Positions 39,195 through 47,150 of a stretch of DNA of 64,000 nt are shown one piece after another; positions within the stretch are counted from its first letter, which is position 1, and the number at the start of each line of letters is the position of its first letter. Position numbers and translations under genes: made by a program. This DNA comes from Lujinxingia litoralis. Its GTDB lineage: Bacteria; Myxococcota_A; Bradymonadia; Bradymonadales; Bradymonadaceae. The stretch lies in the NCBI RefSeq assembly GCF_003260125.1, contig NZ_QHKO01000001.1, positions 1,072,914 through 1,136,913 on the forward strand, in the 5' to 3' direction. The notes under the pieces were generated by a model that worked only from the letters and a program-made list of their open reading frames with translations, made no database searches and was not told the DNA's origin.

Positions 39195-39941
39195 ATGAGT
39201 TCACGGGATCAACGCTCCGACACCGCCCATGCCCTCAGCGCCCTGAGCCGCGACCCGGGCGCCCGCGAGCGCGACCAGAGCGACACGCTCAACCCACTCC
39301 CGCTGGTCTCCGGCGCGCTGCTCACCGCCTACGGACTCAAACGCCGTGGCACGCTCGGTTATTTGCTCGCTGGCATCGGCGCCGGCATCCTCTACCAGGG
39401 CCTAAAGTCCAACGACCTCCTCGACGGAAACCTCCCGCGTCGCCTCCTGCACCTGGGTGCCACCCAGATGGCCCCCATCCATCACACCACCGTCGTCAAA
39501 CGCTCCCCGGAGGAGGTCTACGCCTTCTGGCGCGAGCTCGAAAATCTGGCGGTGTACCTGCCGCGCATCTACGACATCGAGGTGCTCGACGAGCAGCACT
39601 CCCGCTGGTACTTCCGCGCCCCTGGCGAGCGCACGTTGAGCACCGAGGTTGAAATCCTCGAAGATCAGCCCGACCGCCTCATCGTCTGGCGCTCCATGGA
39701 GCCCAACGACATCTCCCACGAAGGCTGGGTCGCGTTCACCCCCCTGGACGAGGGCGCCTCCACCGAGGTCGACCTCCACCTGCGCGTGCTCGCCCCGGGA
39801 GGCCAGCTCGGTGCCCGTATCTTAGAGATGCTCGGGCGCTTTGGCCCCCTCTCCCCGGCCCCGGAACTTGCCAGAGTGCGCGAAGTCCTCGAAGCTGGCA
39901 TCCCCGATCGGGTGGAGGCGGCCTCATCCACCCTGCACTGA
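39195..39941 (+). CDS. SRPBCC (START/polyketide-cyclase-like) protein with N-terminal membrane-like segment
   Basis: 248 residues. Residues ~30-75 are hydrophobic and Gly-rich (LVSGALLTAYGLKRRGTLGY, LLAGIGAGILY), like the DUF2892-type pair of short helices. Residues ~90-225 form an SRPBCC helix-grip domain (VVKRSPEEVYAFWRELENLA, YLPRIYDIEVLD, WRSMEPNDISHEG), as in polyketide cyclase/dehydrase proteins found with stress-related loci. Ligand unknown. GAGG precedes the ATG. The following HAD phosphatase gene starts 26 bp downstream. Confidence 0.8.
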   Translation: MSSRDQRSDTAHALSALSRDPGARERDQSDTLNPLPLVSGALLTAYGLKRRGTLGYLLAGIGAGILYQGLKSNDLLDGNLPRRLLHLGATQMAPIHHTTVVKRSPEEVYAFWRELENLAVYLPRIYDIEVLDEQHSRWYFRAPGERTLSTEVEILEDQPDRLIVWRSMEPNDISHEGWVAFTPLDEGASTEVDLHLRVLAPGGQLGARILEMLGRFGPLSPAPELARVREVLEAGIPDRVEAASSTLH

Positions 39942-39967
39942 GCTTCTCTTTCCCTGACTCTGCCATC

Positions 39968-40651
39968 ATGACCGAATCCCCCGGGCGCCCCGCCGCATTT
40001 TTTGATCTGGACCGTACCCTGATCCGCGTCAACAGCGCCTTTCTCTACGCCAAGCACGAACGCCGCGCCGGACGCATCTCCAAACGTCAATTCCTCAAGG
40101 CCTCGGCCTGGATGGCCCTCTACCACCTCTCAGTGGTCGATATTGAACGGGCCTTCGCCGAGGCCGTGCGCCACTACCGGGGCCAGTCCGCCGACGAGCT
40201 GCACGAACGCACCCGGGTGTTTTTCGATCACCACGTGCTCCCCACCGTGCAGCCCGGCTCCCGCGCCGCCCTGGAGCATCACCGCAGTCAGGACCACCCC
40301 CTGGTGCTCCTCACCGCCAGCTCCCCCTTCCTCTCCAAGCTGGCCGCCGAGCACTGGGAGCTTGATGCCTGGCTCTCCAACCAGTTCCCCATCGATGAGC
40401 AGGGCCTCTTATGCGGCACCTTTGAGCGCCCCATCTGCTACGGCAAAGGCAAAGTTCACCACGCCGAGCACTGGGCTCGCCAGGCCGGCGTCGATCTGGA
40501 CGCCTCCTACTTTTACACCGACTCCTACTCCGATCTGCCCATGCTCCGGCGCGTGGGACACCCCCGGGTGGTCAACCCCGACCCGCGCCTGCGCAAAGAA
40601 GCACTGCGCCGGGGCTGGACCATCGAAGACTGGTCGCGCCCCGGCCTCTGA
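39968..40651 (+). CDS. HAD-superfamily subfamily IB phosphatase (SerB-like)
   Basis: 227 residues. Motif I FFDLDRTLIRVNS with the two catalytic Asp, motif II VLLTASS, motif III Lys in YGKGKVHH, and motif IV YTDSYSDLPML match the IB group that includes phosphoserine phosphatase and several lipid- or sugar-phosphate phosphatases. The helical cap lies between motifs I and II. The FLYAKHERRAGRIS region resembles members acting on lysophosphatidate or similar substrates, but the substrate is not determined. Follows the SRPBCC gene; converges on the response regulator gene. Confidence 0.88.
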   Translation: MTESPGRPAAFFDLDRTLIRVNSAFLYAKHERRAGRISKRQFLKASAWMALYHLSVVDIERAFAEAVRHYRGQSADELHERTRVFFDHHVLPTVQPGSRAALEHHRSQDHPLVLLTASSPFLSKLAAEHWELDAWLSNQFPIDEQGLLCGTFERPICYGKGKVHHAEHWARQAGVDLDASYFYTDSYSDLPMLRRVGHPRVVNPDPRLRKEALRRGWTIEDWSRPGL

Positions 40652-40669
40652 GCCCCCTCTCCATACGCG

Positions 40670-41200
40670 CTATACCAGCTCGCCGGCGTCGGCCCGGGCG
40701 CGCACCAGCGCCCCGGCCACCTCGGCCAGGAGCCCCTCCACCTCAAAGGGCTTCTGCACGATGCTCACCGCCCCCAGCCGACGAGCCTCGGTGTGGATGT
40801 CCACATCATTGACCGCCGTGACCAACACCACCGGCGGTCGCACCCGGCTCTCCCTTAACCCCATCAAGAGATCGAGTCCGCTGAAGTTGGGCATGTTAAT
40901 GTCAGCCAGAATCACATCGGGCTGGCGCACCGTCTGCCGATACACCTCGCAGGCCGCCACATAATTAAGCGCCTCAATCCCGTCGCCGAGCTCCACCACA
41001 TCCACGCCGGCGTCCCGCAGCAGGAGCGCGATCAACTCGCGTACCGGCTCATCGTCCTCCACCAGCAGCACGCAGGTGCCCTCGATCCGGCGGCTCGCCA
41101 CGGGCGACATCGGCCCATCCCCCGGACCGCCCTCTCCTTCTCTCCGACCTGTCGTCATCGCCTTACCCTCGTTCGTTGCATCCCTCATGCCTTCGCTCAC
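40670..41200 (-). CDS. Single-domain response regulator
   Basis: 176 residues. After ~40 charged residues, a receiver domain runs to the end: VLLVEDDEPVRELIALLL acidic pair, phosphoacceptor Asp in VILADINMPNFSG, Thr in VLVTAVND, and Lys in IVQKPFE. No DNA-binding or enzymatic output domain, so it works by protein contact or in a phosphorelay (CheY/Spo0F type). It might serve the hybrid kinase at 10.9-13.4 kb, but there is no positional link. GTG at 41200 is preceded by GGGGAGGG; an ATG at 41188 is an alternative start. Confidence 0.87.
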   Translation of the reverse strand: MSEGMRDATNEGKAMTTGRREGEGGPGDGPMSPVASRRIEGTCVLLVEDDEPVRELIALLLRDAGVDVVELGDGIEALNYVAACEVYRQTVRQPDVILADINMPNFSGLDLLMGLRESRVRPPVVLVTAVNDVDIHTEARRLGAVSIVQKPFEVEGLLAEVAGALVRARADAGELV

Positions 41201-41290
41201 GCGCCCTCCCCGACCCCGTCTGGCTGCAACAGCACCTCAGGCAGCTATCTTCCGAGACCTTCCGTTAAGTTTTTAAACATTTACAACCAC

Positions 41291-41794
41291 TTACAACCGC
41301 CGCAAACGCACCGGAAAACGCACGTCATGAAGCGCGCCGCTTTCCATGTCCATCAAAATGACCCCGTCGCATTCATACGCGCACAGATACTCCAGCATCT
41401 GCCGCCGGGTGGCGGAGTTGCGGATCGAGGGGGCTCGTTTACCGGTCTTAACCTCCACCACATAGCGCTTGCCGGCGCGCTCGACAACCCAGTCGGCCAT
41501 CAAACGCACGACTTCCTCCCCATCGTCGATTCCCACCACCCAATCGCGTACGGCCTGCTCCTCGATCAGCTCATAGCCCTCACGCTCCAGCCATCGGCCA
41601 GCACGCTCCTCAGCGCTGCGGGCGCGCCGCCCCCTGCGCCGGGCCACGAAGCGACGCCAGCGCCGGCGCAGCGCCCGCACGATCGCCCAGAACACCAGCG
41701 CGCAGATCAGCGCGACGCCGAGCGCGGTTTCGACCACGCCCAGCTCCAACATCTGCGCTGTTTTCTCAATCAGCTCAACGACGCGCGCTATCAC
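41291..41794 (-). CDS. Membrane-anchored PD-(D/E)XK nuclease-like protein
   Basis: 167 residues. One membrane helix (~18-42, VETALGVALICALVFWAIV) is followed by a strongly basic segment (RRRWRRFVARRRGRRAR). The remaining ~105 residues have the order of a PD-(D/E)XK fold: helix AEERAGRWLEREGY, Asp in LMADWVV, ExK in YVVEVKTGK, and a helix with Gln in RRQMLEYL. This suggests DNA cleavage or binding at the membrane; activity is not certain. The start overlaps the end of the protease gene by 4 bp. Confidence 0.72.
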   Translation of the reverse strand: MIARVVELIEKTAQMLELGVVETALGVALICALVFWAIVRALRRRWRRFVARRRGRRARSAEERAGRWLEREGYELIEEQAVRDWVVGIDDGEEVVRLMADWVVERAGKRYVVEVKTGKRAPSIRNSATRRQMLEYLCAYECDGVILMDMESGALHDVRFPVRLRRL

Positions 41795-43194
41795 GCTCTA
41801 CGCCTCCGGCGCCCCCGGACCATCAAAGATGCGATCAACACGCTCCAGACCCAGCCTCCGGGTGCGCCTTTGCCCGCCTGCGCACACCCGCCTGTGGCGA
41901 CCTCCTCGGGAGCATCCTCCTCGTCGGGTGCCTCAACCGGCAGACGCCCGCGAACGCTGATCACGGCGTCCTCCCCAATCCCCTGGCTGGCCACCAGATA
42001 CACCGGCGCATCCGCCGGCCCAACAGCCAGCGACTGCCCCACTTCCAGACTCTCGTACCCCGCCGAGGGCCCCTGCCCGCCGCGTAGCACCGCCAGCCGG
42101 GCCGAGGGCCAGCCTTCGACCTCGGCCAGCGTCACCGTCATCGGCTGCTCCACCTCCCAGCGGGCAAAGCGCGCGCTGAACGCGTCAACGTTCTGCTCCC
42201 AGTTAAAGGGCGCCCCCCCGGGAAGGCTCACCACCTCCACCTCGTCAAAGCGCGCGGCGTCGGCGTAGCCCTCGTCTGCCAGAGCCCGCTGGCCGGTGAA
42301 GAGGTTGTAGATCGCAAAGAGCTCCACGGCGGCCTCGGCGTCCCCGAAGCTCGCGTCGAGTTCGGCGAGCAGCGCCTCCTCAAAGCTGCCCCCCTGCGCA
42401 AAACGCTCGGCCACCGCCGCCACGCTCTGCTGCCCGAGGATCGTCTCCAGGTAATAAAAAAAGATGCCCGCCCCGTAAGCAAACCCATCCGAAGGCCCGC
42501 GCGCCCGGTCATTGAGGCTACGGGCCGGCTCGGCAAAGTAGTAGCCCGCCAGACGCTCAAAATCGTCCTGCTCCGGGTACACCACCTCTTCAAACCAGCT
42601 CGCGCTTCCCTCCGAAGCCCACACCGGCCAGTCGGCGCGGTAGGCCGCCTGCACCGCGTGAAAGAGCTCATGGCTGACCACGATCTTCACCGCCAGCTCC
42701 CGCGAGGGGTAGTAGAGCGGCACAAAGGCATGATCGAGCATCGCGTAGCCCGCGCAGCGCTCCACGGCGCCGTTGAGGCAGTACTCGGCCACGTACTGCC
42801 CGTCGCCGGCCTCAAAATTGTAGAGGTAGATATCAAAACGCCCGTCGCCCCCGTCGTCGGCGCCGGCCGGATAGATCTCGGCGTCGCTCAGCGGCAGACG
42901 CAGCCCGTAATCTTCCACCGACGCGAACATCGCATCCCCCACCTCAGCCACCATCCGGGCGATCTCCGGCTCCTCCCCCCCCGGTGCCAGACGTGGCGAG
43001 GCGTGCGGGCCCTCCGCGGCCCACCAGACCCGGACGTAGCCCGCCGGACTGTCCAGGTAGTCGGCCTCCACCGCCCCGTAACTCAGCGGATGTTCGGGCG
43101 CGGTGGGACGCAACGCCTGCGCTTCGCTGAGCGTCCCCATCATCAGCCCGGCGCAGGCGGCCAGCGCCGCCCCTTGTGTACTCCACACGCCCAT
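41791..43194 (-). CDS. Secreted HExxH metalloprotease with MYXO-CTERM-like tail
   Basis: 467 residues. There is a Sec-type leader, then an MXAN_6640-like domain with zinc site VSHELFHAVQ (~184-193) and a downstream Glu in ASEGSASWFEEVV as likely third ligand (gluzincin-like). The spacer before it (GDGRFDIYLYNFE) is typical of these proteases. A beta domain follows, then a C-terminal tail: TGGCAQAGKG, hydrophobic VWSVLIASLMV, and GRRRRRA, the plan of MYXO-CTERM surface-sorting signals. Translationally coupled (TGATG) to the HmuY-like lipoprotein upstream and overlapping the nuclease-like gene downstream. Confidence 0.85.
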   Translation of the reverse strand: MGVWSTQGAALAACAGLMMGTLSEAQALRPTAPEHPLSYGAVEADYLDSPAGYVRVWWAAEGPHASPRLAPGGEEPEIARMVAEVGDAMFASVEDYGLRLPLSDAEIYPAGADDGGDGRFDIYLYNFEAGDGQYVAEYCLNGAVERCAGYAMLDHAFVPLYYPSRELAVKIVVSHELFHAVQAAYRADWPVWASEGSASWFEEVVYPEQDDFERLAGYYFAEPARSLNDRARGPSDGFAYGAGIFFYYLETILGQQSVAAVAERFAQGGSFEEALLAELDASFGDAEAAVELFAIYNLFTGQRALADEGYADAARFDEVEVVSLPGGAPFNWEQNVDAFSARFARWEVEQPMTVTLAEVEGWPSARLAVLRGGQGPSAGYESLEVGQSLAVGPADAPVYLVASQGIGEDAVISVRGRLPVEAPDEEDAPEEVATGGCAQAGKGAPGGWVWSVLIASLMVRGRRRRRA

Positions 43195-43979
43195 CAGTTC
43201 AGCTCCGCCCAGCGAATCTCATACTCGCCATCGCTCCAGCCCAGAATCTCGACCTTAAACGCCTGCGAGGCCTCCGGCACCCGCACCACGTACACATCCC
43301 CCGACACTGGCGAGACGCCGCCCCCGTAGCTGTACCAGGACTGCGAGCCCGAGGGGTTGTTCAGGTTCAGGAAGTTGAACGCCGTCATCGGCGTGCCGAT
43401 CGGATCGAGCTGCGGGTTGCAGCTCGCATCGTAGGTCTGATCGCTGCGATAGGCGTCGGGCTGGCCCGGAGCCTGGGTCACCTCCTCAAAGCTCGTGGCG
43501 CTCTCTTTGGCCACCACCACCCCGCCCGGGCCCGAGTAGCCGCCGTTGCTGCGAATCACCACCCGCTTAAACGCCAGATGCCAGGCGTCGCTCACCGCTG
43601 CGCCCACATCATCCAGCGCCACCTTCTCCCCCGTCGCCAGGTTCAGATACACAAAGGGATGGCTCGCCGCACCCTGCGTCCCCCCGGCCTGGGCGTCGAT
43701 CGTGGCCGTGAACACCTCGCCATCCCGGGTCACCTCCACCGCCCCGGAAGAAACCTCCTCGACCAGCGGCCAGTCCTCCAGCAGTTCTTGACCGCAGGGC
43801 CGCTCGGCCAGCTGATCGCGATCGTCAATCTCGCCAATCTGCTCCACGTCCAGATCCGCCCCGGTATCTTCCTCCACCACGATCGGCTCCTCGACCTGGG
43901 CGCCCTCCCCACAGGCCGCCAGCATCGCCACCGAGAGCAGCGCCGCCCCCATCCAGTCACGTTTGCGCTTCCACTCCAT
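43194..43979 (-). CDS. HmuY-like (haem-binding type) lipoprotein
   Basis: 261 residues from the ATG at 43979, with GGAGG six bases upstream; the frame is open further but not coding. The signal peptide ends with MLAACGEG, a lipobox, then an acidic linker. The body resembles HmuY-family proteins, with WHLAFKRVVIRSNGG, YSGPGGVV, and a C-terminal FKVEILGWSDGEYEIRW strand pair. In Bacteroidetes HmuY takes haem from host proteins and passes it to the TonB receptor HmuR. No HmuR or TonB gene is present here. First of three overlapping genes. Confidence 0.78.
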   Translation of the reverse strand: MEWKRKRDWMGAALLSVAMLAACGEGAQVEEPIVVEEDTGADLDVEQIGEIDDRDQLAERPCGQELLEDWPLVEEVSSGAVEVTRDGEVFTATIDAQAGGTQGAASHPFVYLNLATGEKVALDDVGAAVSDAWHLAFKRVVIRSNGGYSGPGGVVVAKESATSFEEVTQAPGQPDAYRSDQTYDASCNPQLDPIGTPMTAFNFLNLNNPSGSQSWYSYGGGVSPVSGDVYVVRVPEASQAFKVEILGWSDGEYEIRWAELN

Positions 43980-44131
43980 GCATCCCTCCTTCGTCCAGGT
44001 CTGGCGCGCGCTCGCGTCGGACCCCATGTTCACTCTGGCCCCCGCTTCAGGAGCGGCGCCTGACTTACCTTCGATGCGCCCGGTCATAGCGCAGCCGCCG
44101 CGCATTCGCCAGACCCACACCCGCCCGCCAC

Positions 44132-44168
44132 AAAAAAGCCCCGGGTCGCCGTCTGGCAACCCGGGGCC
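44132..44168 (-). terminator. Rho-independent terminator of the 172-residue protein gene
   Basis: On the minus strand: GCCCCGGGT, 12-base loop, ACCCGGGGC, then six T. It starts about 24 bases after the stop codon at 44192. Confidence 0.9.
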
Positions 44169-44191
44169 TGGATGAAACATCACGTCGTGCT

Positions 44192-44710
44192 CTAACTCAA
44201 ATCCCGCACATCCTGAGGAGCCTCAAGCGCACCGATCCCCGTGCCAAACTCCCGATCTGTAAGCTCCCACGCCGCAGCCACCTCCGGCGCCACCGAGGCC
44301 CCGGGCCTTCGTCCACGCGCCACAGGCAACACCCGCACAAATCCACCCATGGCCGAGGGACCGGTCAGCAGTAACGCGTCGTACTGAAGGTCGTCGTCCA
44401 CCCGATGTGTATCTGCGATGTTTACGATAAGCGATTCCGACTCGGCAGGCCGAAAATCCAGGTCTCCCCCCTTCCGAATCATCATCTCCAGAATCGGAAG
44501 AGGCAGCTCCGGCTCACCGCGCGCCAACCAGCCAAACGCTCCGCCGGTCCGCGTATTGAGCCCGTTGCCCACGAGCAAACACTCCGCCACGCCGAGCTCT
44601 CGCAACGCCTGAACGCGCCCCGCAGACCCGGCCACTGTTCCCATGGCGAGAATGACGCGCTTTCCGTCGAAAAACTCCCGGACGAGCTCGCGGTAGTACG
44701 TCAGGGACAT
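44192..44710 (-). CDS. Hypothetical protein, 172 residues
   Basis: The ATG at 44710 has a near-perfect ribosome site (GGAGGTGAG directly upstream). No family recognised. The protein is soluble and mixed alpha/beta. The beginning (SLTYYRELVREFFDGKRVIL) and segments such as VQALRELGVAECLLVGNG and ESLIVNIADTHRVDDDLQYD suggest a Rossmann-like fold, perhaps related to the N-terminal part of ATP-grasp or preATP-grasp proteins, but there is no clear motif. It lies between tRNA-Arg upstream and its own terminator downstream. Confidence 0.7.
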   Translation of the reverse strand: MSLTYYRELVREFFDGKRVILAMGTVAGSAGRVQALRELGVAECLLVGNGLNTRTGGAFGWLARGEPELPLPILEMMIRKGGDLDFRPAESESLIVNIADTHRVDDDLQYDALLLTGPSAMGGFVRVLPVARGRRPGASVAPEVAAAWELTDREFGTGIGALEAPQDVRDLS

Positions 44711-44732
44711 GCTCACCTCCGGGATTGAGACG

Positions 44733-44772
44733 AAAAAACCTCCCCGGACCCAACCCGGAGAGGCTTTTTTTC
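44733..44772 (-). terminator. Terminator downstream of tRNA-Arg
   Basis: Nine-pair stem (one G-U pair in the minus-strand RNA) with seven-base loop, followed by six T on the minus strand; it lies 26 bases past the tRNA 3' end. T-rich on the other side too, so it may work in both directions. Confidence 0.85.
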
Positions 44773-44798
44773 CAACCTTTTTCATGCACTTAAAGAAA

Positions 44799-44872
44799 TG
44801 ACCCCGACAGGAATTGAACCTGTGACCTACGGATTAGGAATCCGTCGCTCTATCCAACTGAGCTACGGGGCC
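44799..44872 (-). tRNA. tRNA-Arg (anticodon CCT)
   Basis: On the minus strand: acceptor GGCCCCG pairs with CGGGGTC (one G-T pair) and discriminator A; D arm GCTC...GAGC; anticodon stem ACGGA/TCCGT with loop TTCCTAA; T arm ACAGG/CCTGT with TTCAATT loop. All arms are complete. CCA is not encoded. It reads the rare Arg codon AGG. Confidence 0.97.
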
Positions 44873-44972
44873 TGAGCGCGCCACCAAACGCGACGACGCG
44901 CTGTTATGTCGCACCCATCCCGGCGGCGATCAAGTCTTTTTTAGGCCTCGCCGCCACACACGATGCGCCGGC

Positions 44973-45983
44973 TTACCAGACCGGGTCCGGAAAGACGGCG
45001 ACGTCTTCCGAGACCTTCCAGAACTCTTGACGCTGGTAATCGGCAAGGTAGAGGTCTGAGCCCCTCGCCATGAGCACATGCCCCTGATAGAGCCCCGCTC
45101 CAAAGCGCCCCGCGGATTTTTGCGAGTACGAGACCATGGCTCCGGGACGGGCCGGATTAAACTCCAGGGTGCCGTCGAGGCCGCTCAAAAAGACCTGATT
45201 GTCGCGCGTCCAGCTCAGGCCAAAGATCGCGAACAACCCATCACGGGACTCCTGCTCGGAGAAGAGTTCCACCCCGTTCTCAAACTCCAGGTCGGGATAG
45301 TAGGTGATGAAGTTTTGCTCCGGATTCCCATCGCAGTAAACCTCGTGCGCGACGAGCTCTCCCGTCACGCGATTGACGCGAATTTCTTTGGTAATCGGAC
45401 AGCGGGCCGTCTTCACATCCAGCTGCCCATCCCGATACACCGCCGGCACGATGTTCCATCCGCTCAGGTCTGAATCGTCCCCGTTCACCTCCCTGATCGA
45501 GACCACGATCGGCGCATCCAGACCACCGACGGAGTCCTCCACACTCATCGAAGCCGCATCCGCATCGGTCTGAACAGGCTCGATCAAGCGCACCGGCGCG
45601 CCACCATCCGCGCTCAGAAAATAGAGCGCATCCGTCCACTCCGCACCCGGCGCGTCAGCGGTAAAGAGCACCCCGCTGCGATCGCCCATCATCGCCATGG
45701 AGCCGATCTCCCCGCTATGCTCATAGAAGGGCTCTTCCGAAAAGAAGACCAGGTCCCCCGCCTCATCCAGCACAATGATCGCTTTCCAGATAGAAGAGCG
45801 CGTCTTCATAAACAACGCCTCCTCCTGAGCAAACACCGCGGATGCCACCTCATCGTCGGACTGGGTCTCTGCAGGCCCTCCCTCCACGATCTGCGGCTGC
45901 TCCGGCGATGCATCCCCGCCGCAGGCCACGCCAAAACAAAGCACCACGCCCAAAGAGCACGCACCCTTCCACATGTGTCTCAT
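44973..45983 (-). CDS. Putative lipoprotein, propeller-like
   Basis: 336 residues from the ATG at 45983, which has AAGGAGAG at good spacing. The signal peptide ends in FGVACGG (lipobox), then an acidic linker. The mature part has repeated strand pairs (WKAIIVLDEAGDLVFFSEE, DRSGVLFTADAPG, LSWTRDNQVFLSGLDG, LYQGHVLMARGSDLYLADY), suggesting a beta-propeller or similar repeat. Three Cys lie in the mature domain. No family recognised. Upstream of tRNA-Arg on the same strand. Confidence 0.72.
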   Translation of the reverse strand: MRHMWKGACSLGVVLCFGVACGGDASPEQPQIVEGGPAETQSDDEVASAVFAQEEALFMKTRSSIWKAIIVLDEAGDLVFFSEEPFYEHSGEIGSMAMMGDRSGVLFTADAPGAEWTDALYFLSADGGAPVRLIEPVQTDADAASMSVEDSVGGLDAPIVVSIREVNGDDSDLSGWNIVPAVYRDGQLDVKTARCPITKEIRVNRVTGELVAHEVYCDGNPEQNFITYYPDLEFENGVELFSEQESRDGLFAIFGLSWTRDNQVFLSGLDGTLEFNPARPGAMVSYSQKSAGRFGAGLYQGHVLMARGSDLYLADYQRQEFWKVSEDVAVFPDPVW

Positions 45984-46405
45984 GGCTTCTCTCCTTACGT
46001 TCGTTGTGTGCATATCACCTGGTTATCTTCTGCGAGCGCCCCGCAAATGCCGAGCGATCGCAACCCGCCACCTGGCCTCGTATCAACTCAGCCACGCGTG
46101 CTGCATCCTGTAGCGCCAATGCCCCGGCCTCTACTTTATCCAACGATTTCAATTAAACCCGGAGAACCTCAGGCCGTCAAGAATACTTAAATCCACACCC
46201 CTTCTTAAGAACCCTCCACACACCCCAAACCACATCACCATATAGAGCGACACCCCCCTCACACCTGAAGCATGCCCCCCCTACATAGGGATACCCTCTC
46301 CAGCAACGCAGCGGCGAAAACGAAGTCCCATACCACTCGGAAGCACGTGTTTTACGTAACAGCATCGGGCTTCTCCGGGCTTGCCCCCCCTCTCTTGACT
46401 CCGCT
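45984..46405. other. 422-bp region of lower GC with no convincing gene
   Basis: GC is visibly lower than average. Overlapping short frames on both strands are not protein-like and lack ribosome sites. It probably carries the promoter of the minus-strand lipoprotein gene; no clear -35/-10 pair was found. Confidence 0.4.
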
Positions 46406-46789
46406 ATGCAAACCGCCGACCATTGCCGTCTCACCCAACGCCCTTGTGGAGGGCCATCTACCAGCGAGGTATGCGTGCCAACGCTCGTCAAAGTGTTCGC
46501 CAGGAATGGTTCGGGCAAGTCGGCTAAATATGTCTGTCAGCGATCTGATGTTATCAGTGGGAAAGAGCAGGCCATGGAAGTATGCGATCACAAGCTACTG
46601 GCAGAACTCATTCTATCCTCGGGACACTACGTCATGACGGAAATCGATCTGGGAGAGGGAAAGATTTTGGCTGAGGATCTTAAGCTCGAAATCACATCTC
46701 CGAACCACGAGACAAAGAGGGACAACCTGGAGTCTCTCCCCGAGTTCGACGAAGAGACAAAAGAGCTCCTGGTCCGAAGACACAGCTGA
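46406..46789 (+). CDS. Possible small hypothetical protein
   Basis: 127 residues if begun at 46406; later starts are GTG at 46472 and ATG at 46574. The second half looks like real protein, with helix and acidic tail (MEVCDHKLLAELILSSGHYV, LEITSPNHETKRDNLES, FDEETKELLVRRHS), while the first ~25 residues do not. Codon use has less GC at third positions than the neighbours, suggesting foreign or decaying sequence. Competing frames on the minus strand (46352-46591) cannot be excluded. No homologue recognised. Confidence 0.4.
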   Translation: MQTADHCRLTQRPCGGPSTSEVCVPTLVKVFARNGSGKSAKYVCQRSDVISGKEQAMEVCDHKLLAELILSSGHYVMTEIDLGEGKILAEDLKLEITSPNHETKRDNLESLPEFDEETKELLVRRHS

Positions 46790-46912
46790 GACTCCGATCA
46801 AGCCAATGCCCCTCCCCTTCGCCCCCACCGCTCTGCGGGGGCTGGCTTTCTCCCCGCTCCCGCCAGCTCCACACTCTCCTCGCCCCGTGCAACGTCGCCC
46901 GCGCCCTGCCCG

Positions 46913-47023
46913 CGAGTTTGCGCCCTTCGAGAGGGGGGCGATGTGCAACTCACCGTGCGCAAAAACAACGGCGACGCGCAGGTCACCGGCATCGCCGAGG
47001 TCGCCTGCGGCTGGCCCCGCTGA
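46913..47023 (+). pseudogene. Possible 3' remnant of a frameshifted gene
   Basis: The last ~28 codons before a TGA at 47021 read GDVQLTVRKNNGDAQVTGIA and end EVACGWPR, which looks like the end of a secreted beta-rich protein. Just upstream, the natural continuation (REFAPFERG) lies in another frame, with the break at a run of six G (46933-46938). Nothing protein-like extends further up. A terminator follows 34 bases later. Alternative: chance reading in GC-rich DNA. Confidence 0.3.
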
Positions 47024-47056
47024 GCCCCCTTTTGCATCTCCCCACAGCTTTGACAC

Positions 47057-47093
47057 AAAAGGGCCGCCGGAGATGTCTCCGGCGGCCCTTTTT
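47057..47093 (-). terminator. Bidirectional terminator after the fused sorting-tail gene
   Basis: Thirteen-base perfect stem GGGCCGCCGGAGA/TCTCCGGCGGCCC with a two-base gap at the centre, four A on one side and five T on the other. It lies 58 bases past the minus-strand stop at 47151, and could also serve the plus-strand remnant. Confidence 0.88.
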
Positions 47094-47150
47094 GCTGGCC
47101 GCGACGCTCCGGCTCTGTGCCCGGCGCAACCATCGAGCGAAGCGTCAAGC

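Larger units (their letters stand above)
46790..47150. other. 361-bp region with a gene remnant and a terminator
   Basis: No intact gene. It contains a possible 3' gene fragment (46913-47023) and a strong hairpin terminator (47057-47093), each listed separately. The first ~110 bases and last ~55 bases show nothing recognisable. Confidence 0.5.

Noticed and set aside
44799..44872. tRNA-Arg as a proven integration site
   Set aside because: No integrase gene and no second copy of the tRNA 3' end noticed in the window.
46352..46591. 80-codon minus-strand frame beginning MIAYFHGLLF
   Set aside because: Partly protein-like but without a ribosome site, and overlaps another possible gene; left as an alternative only.
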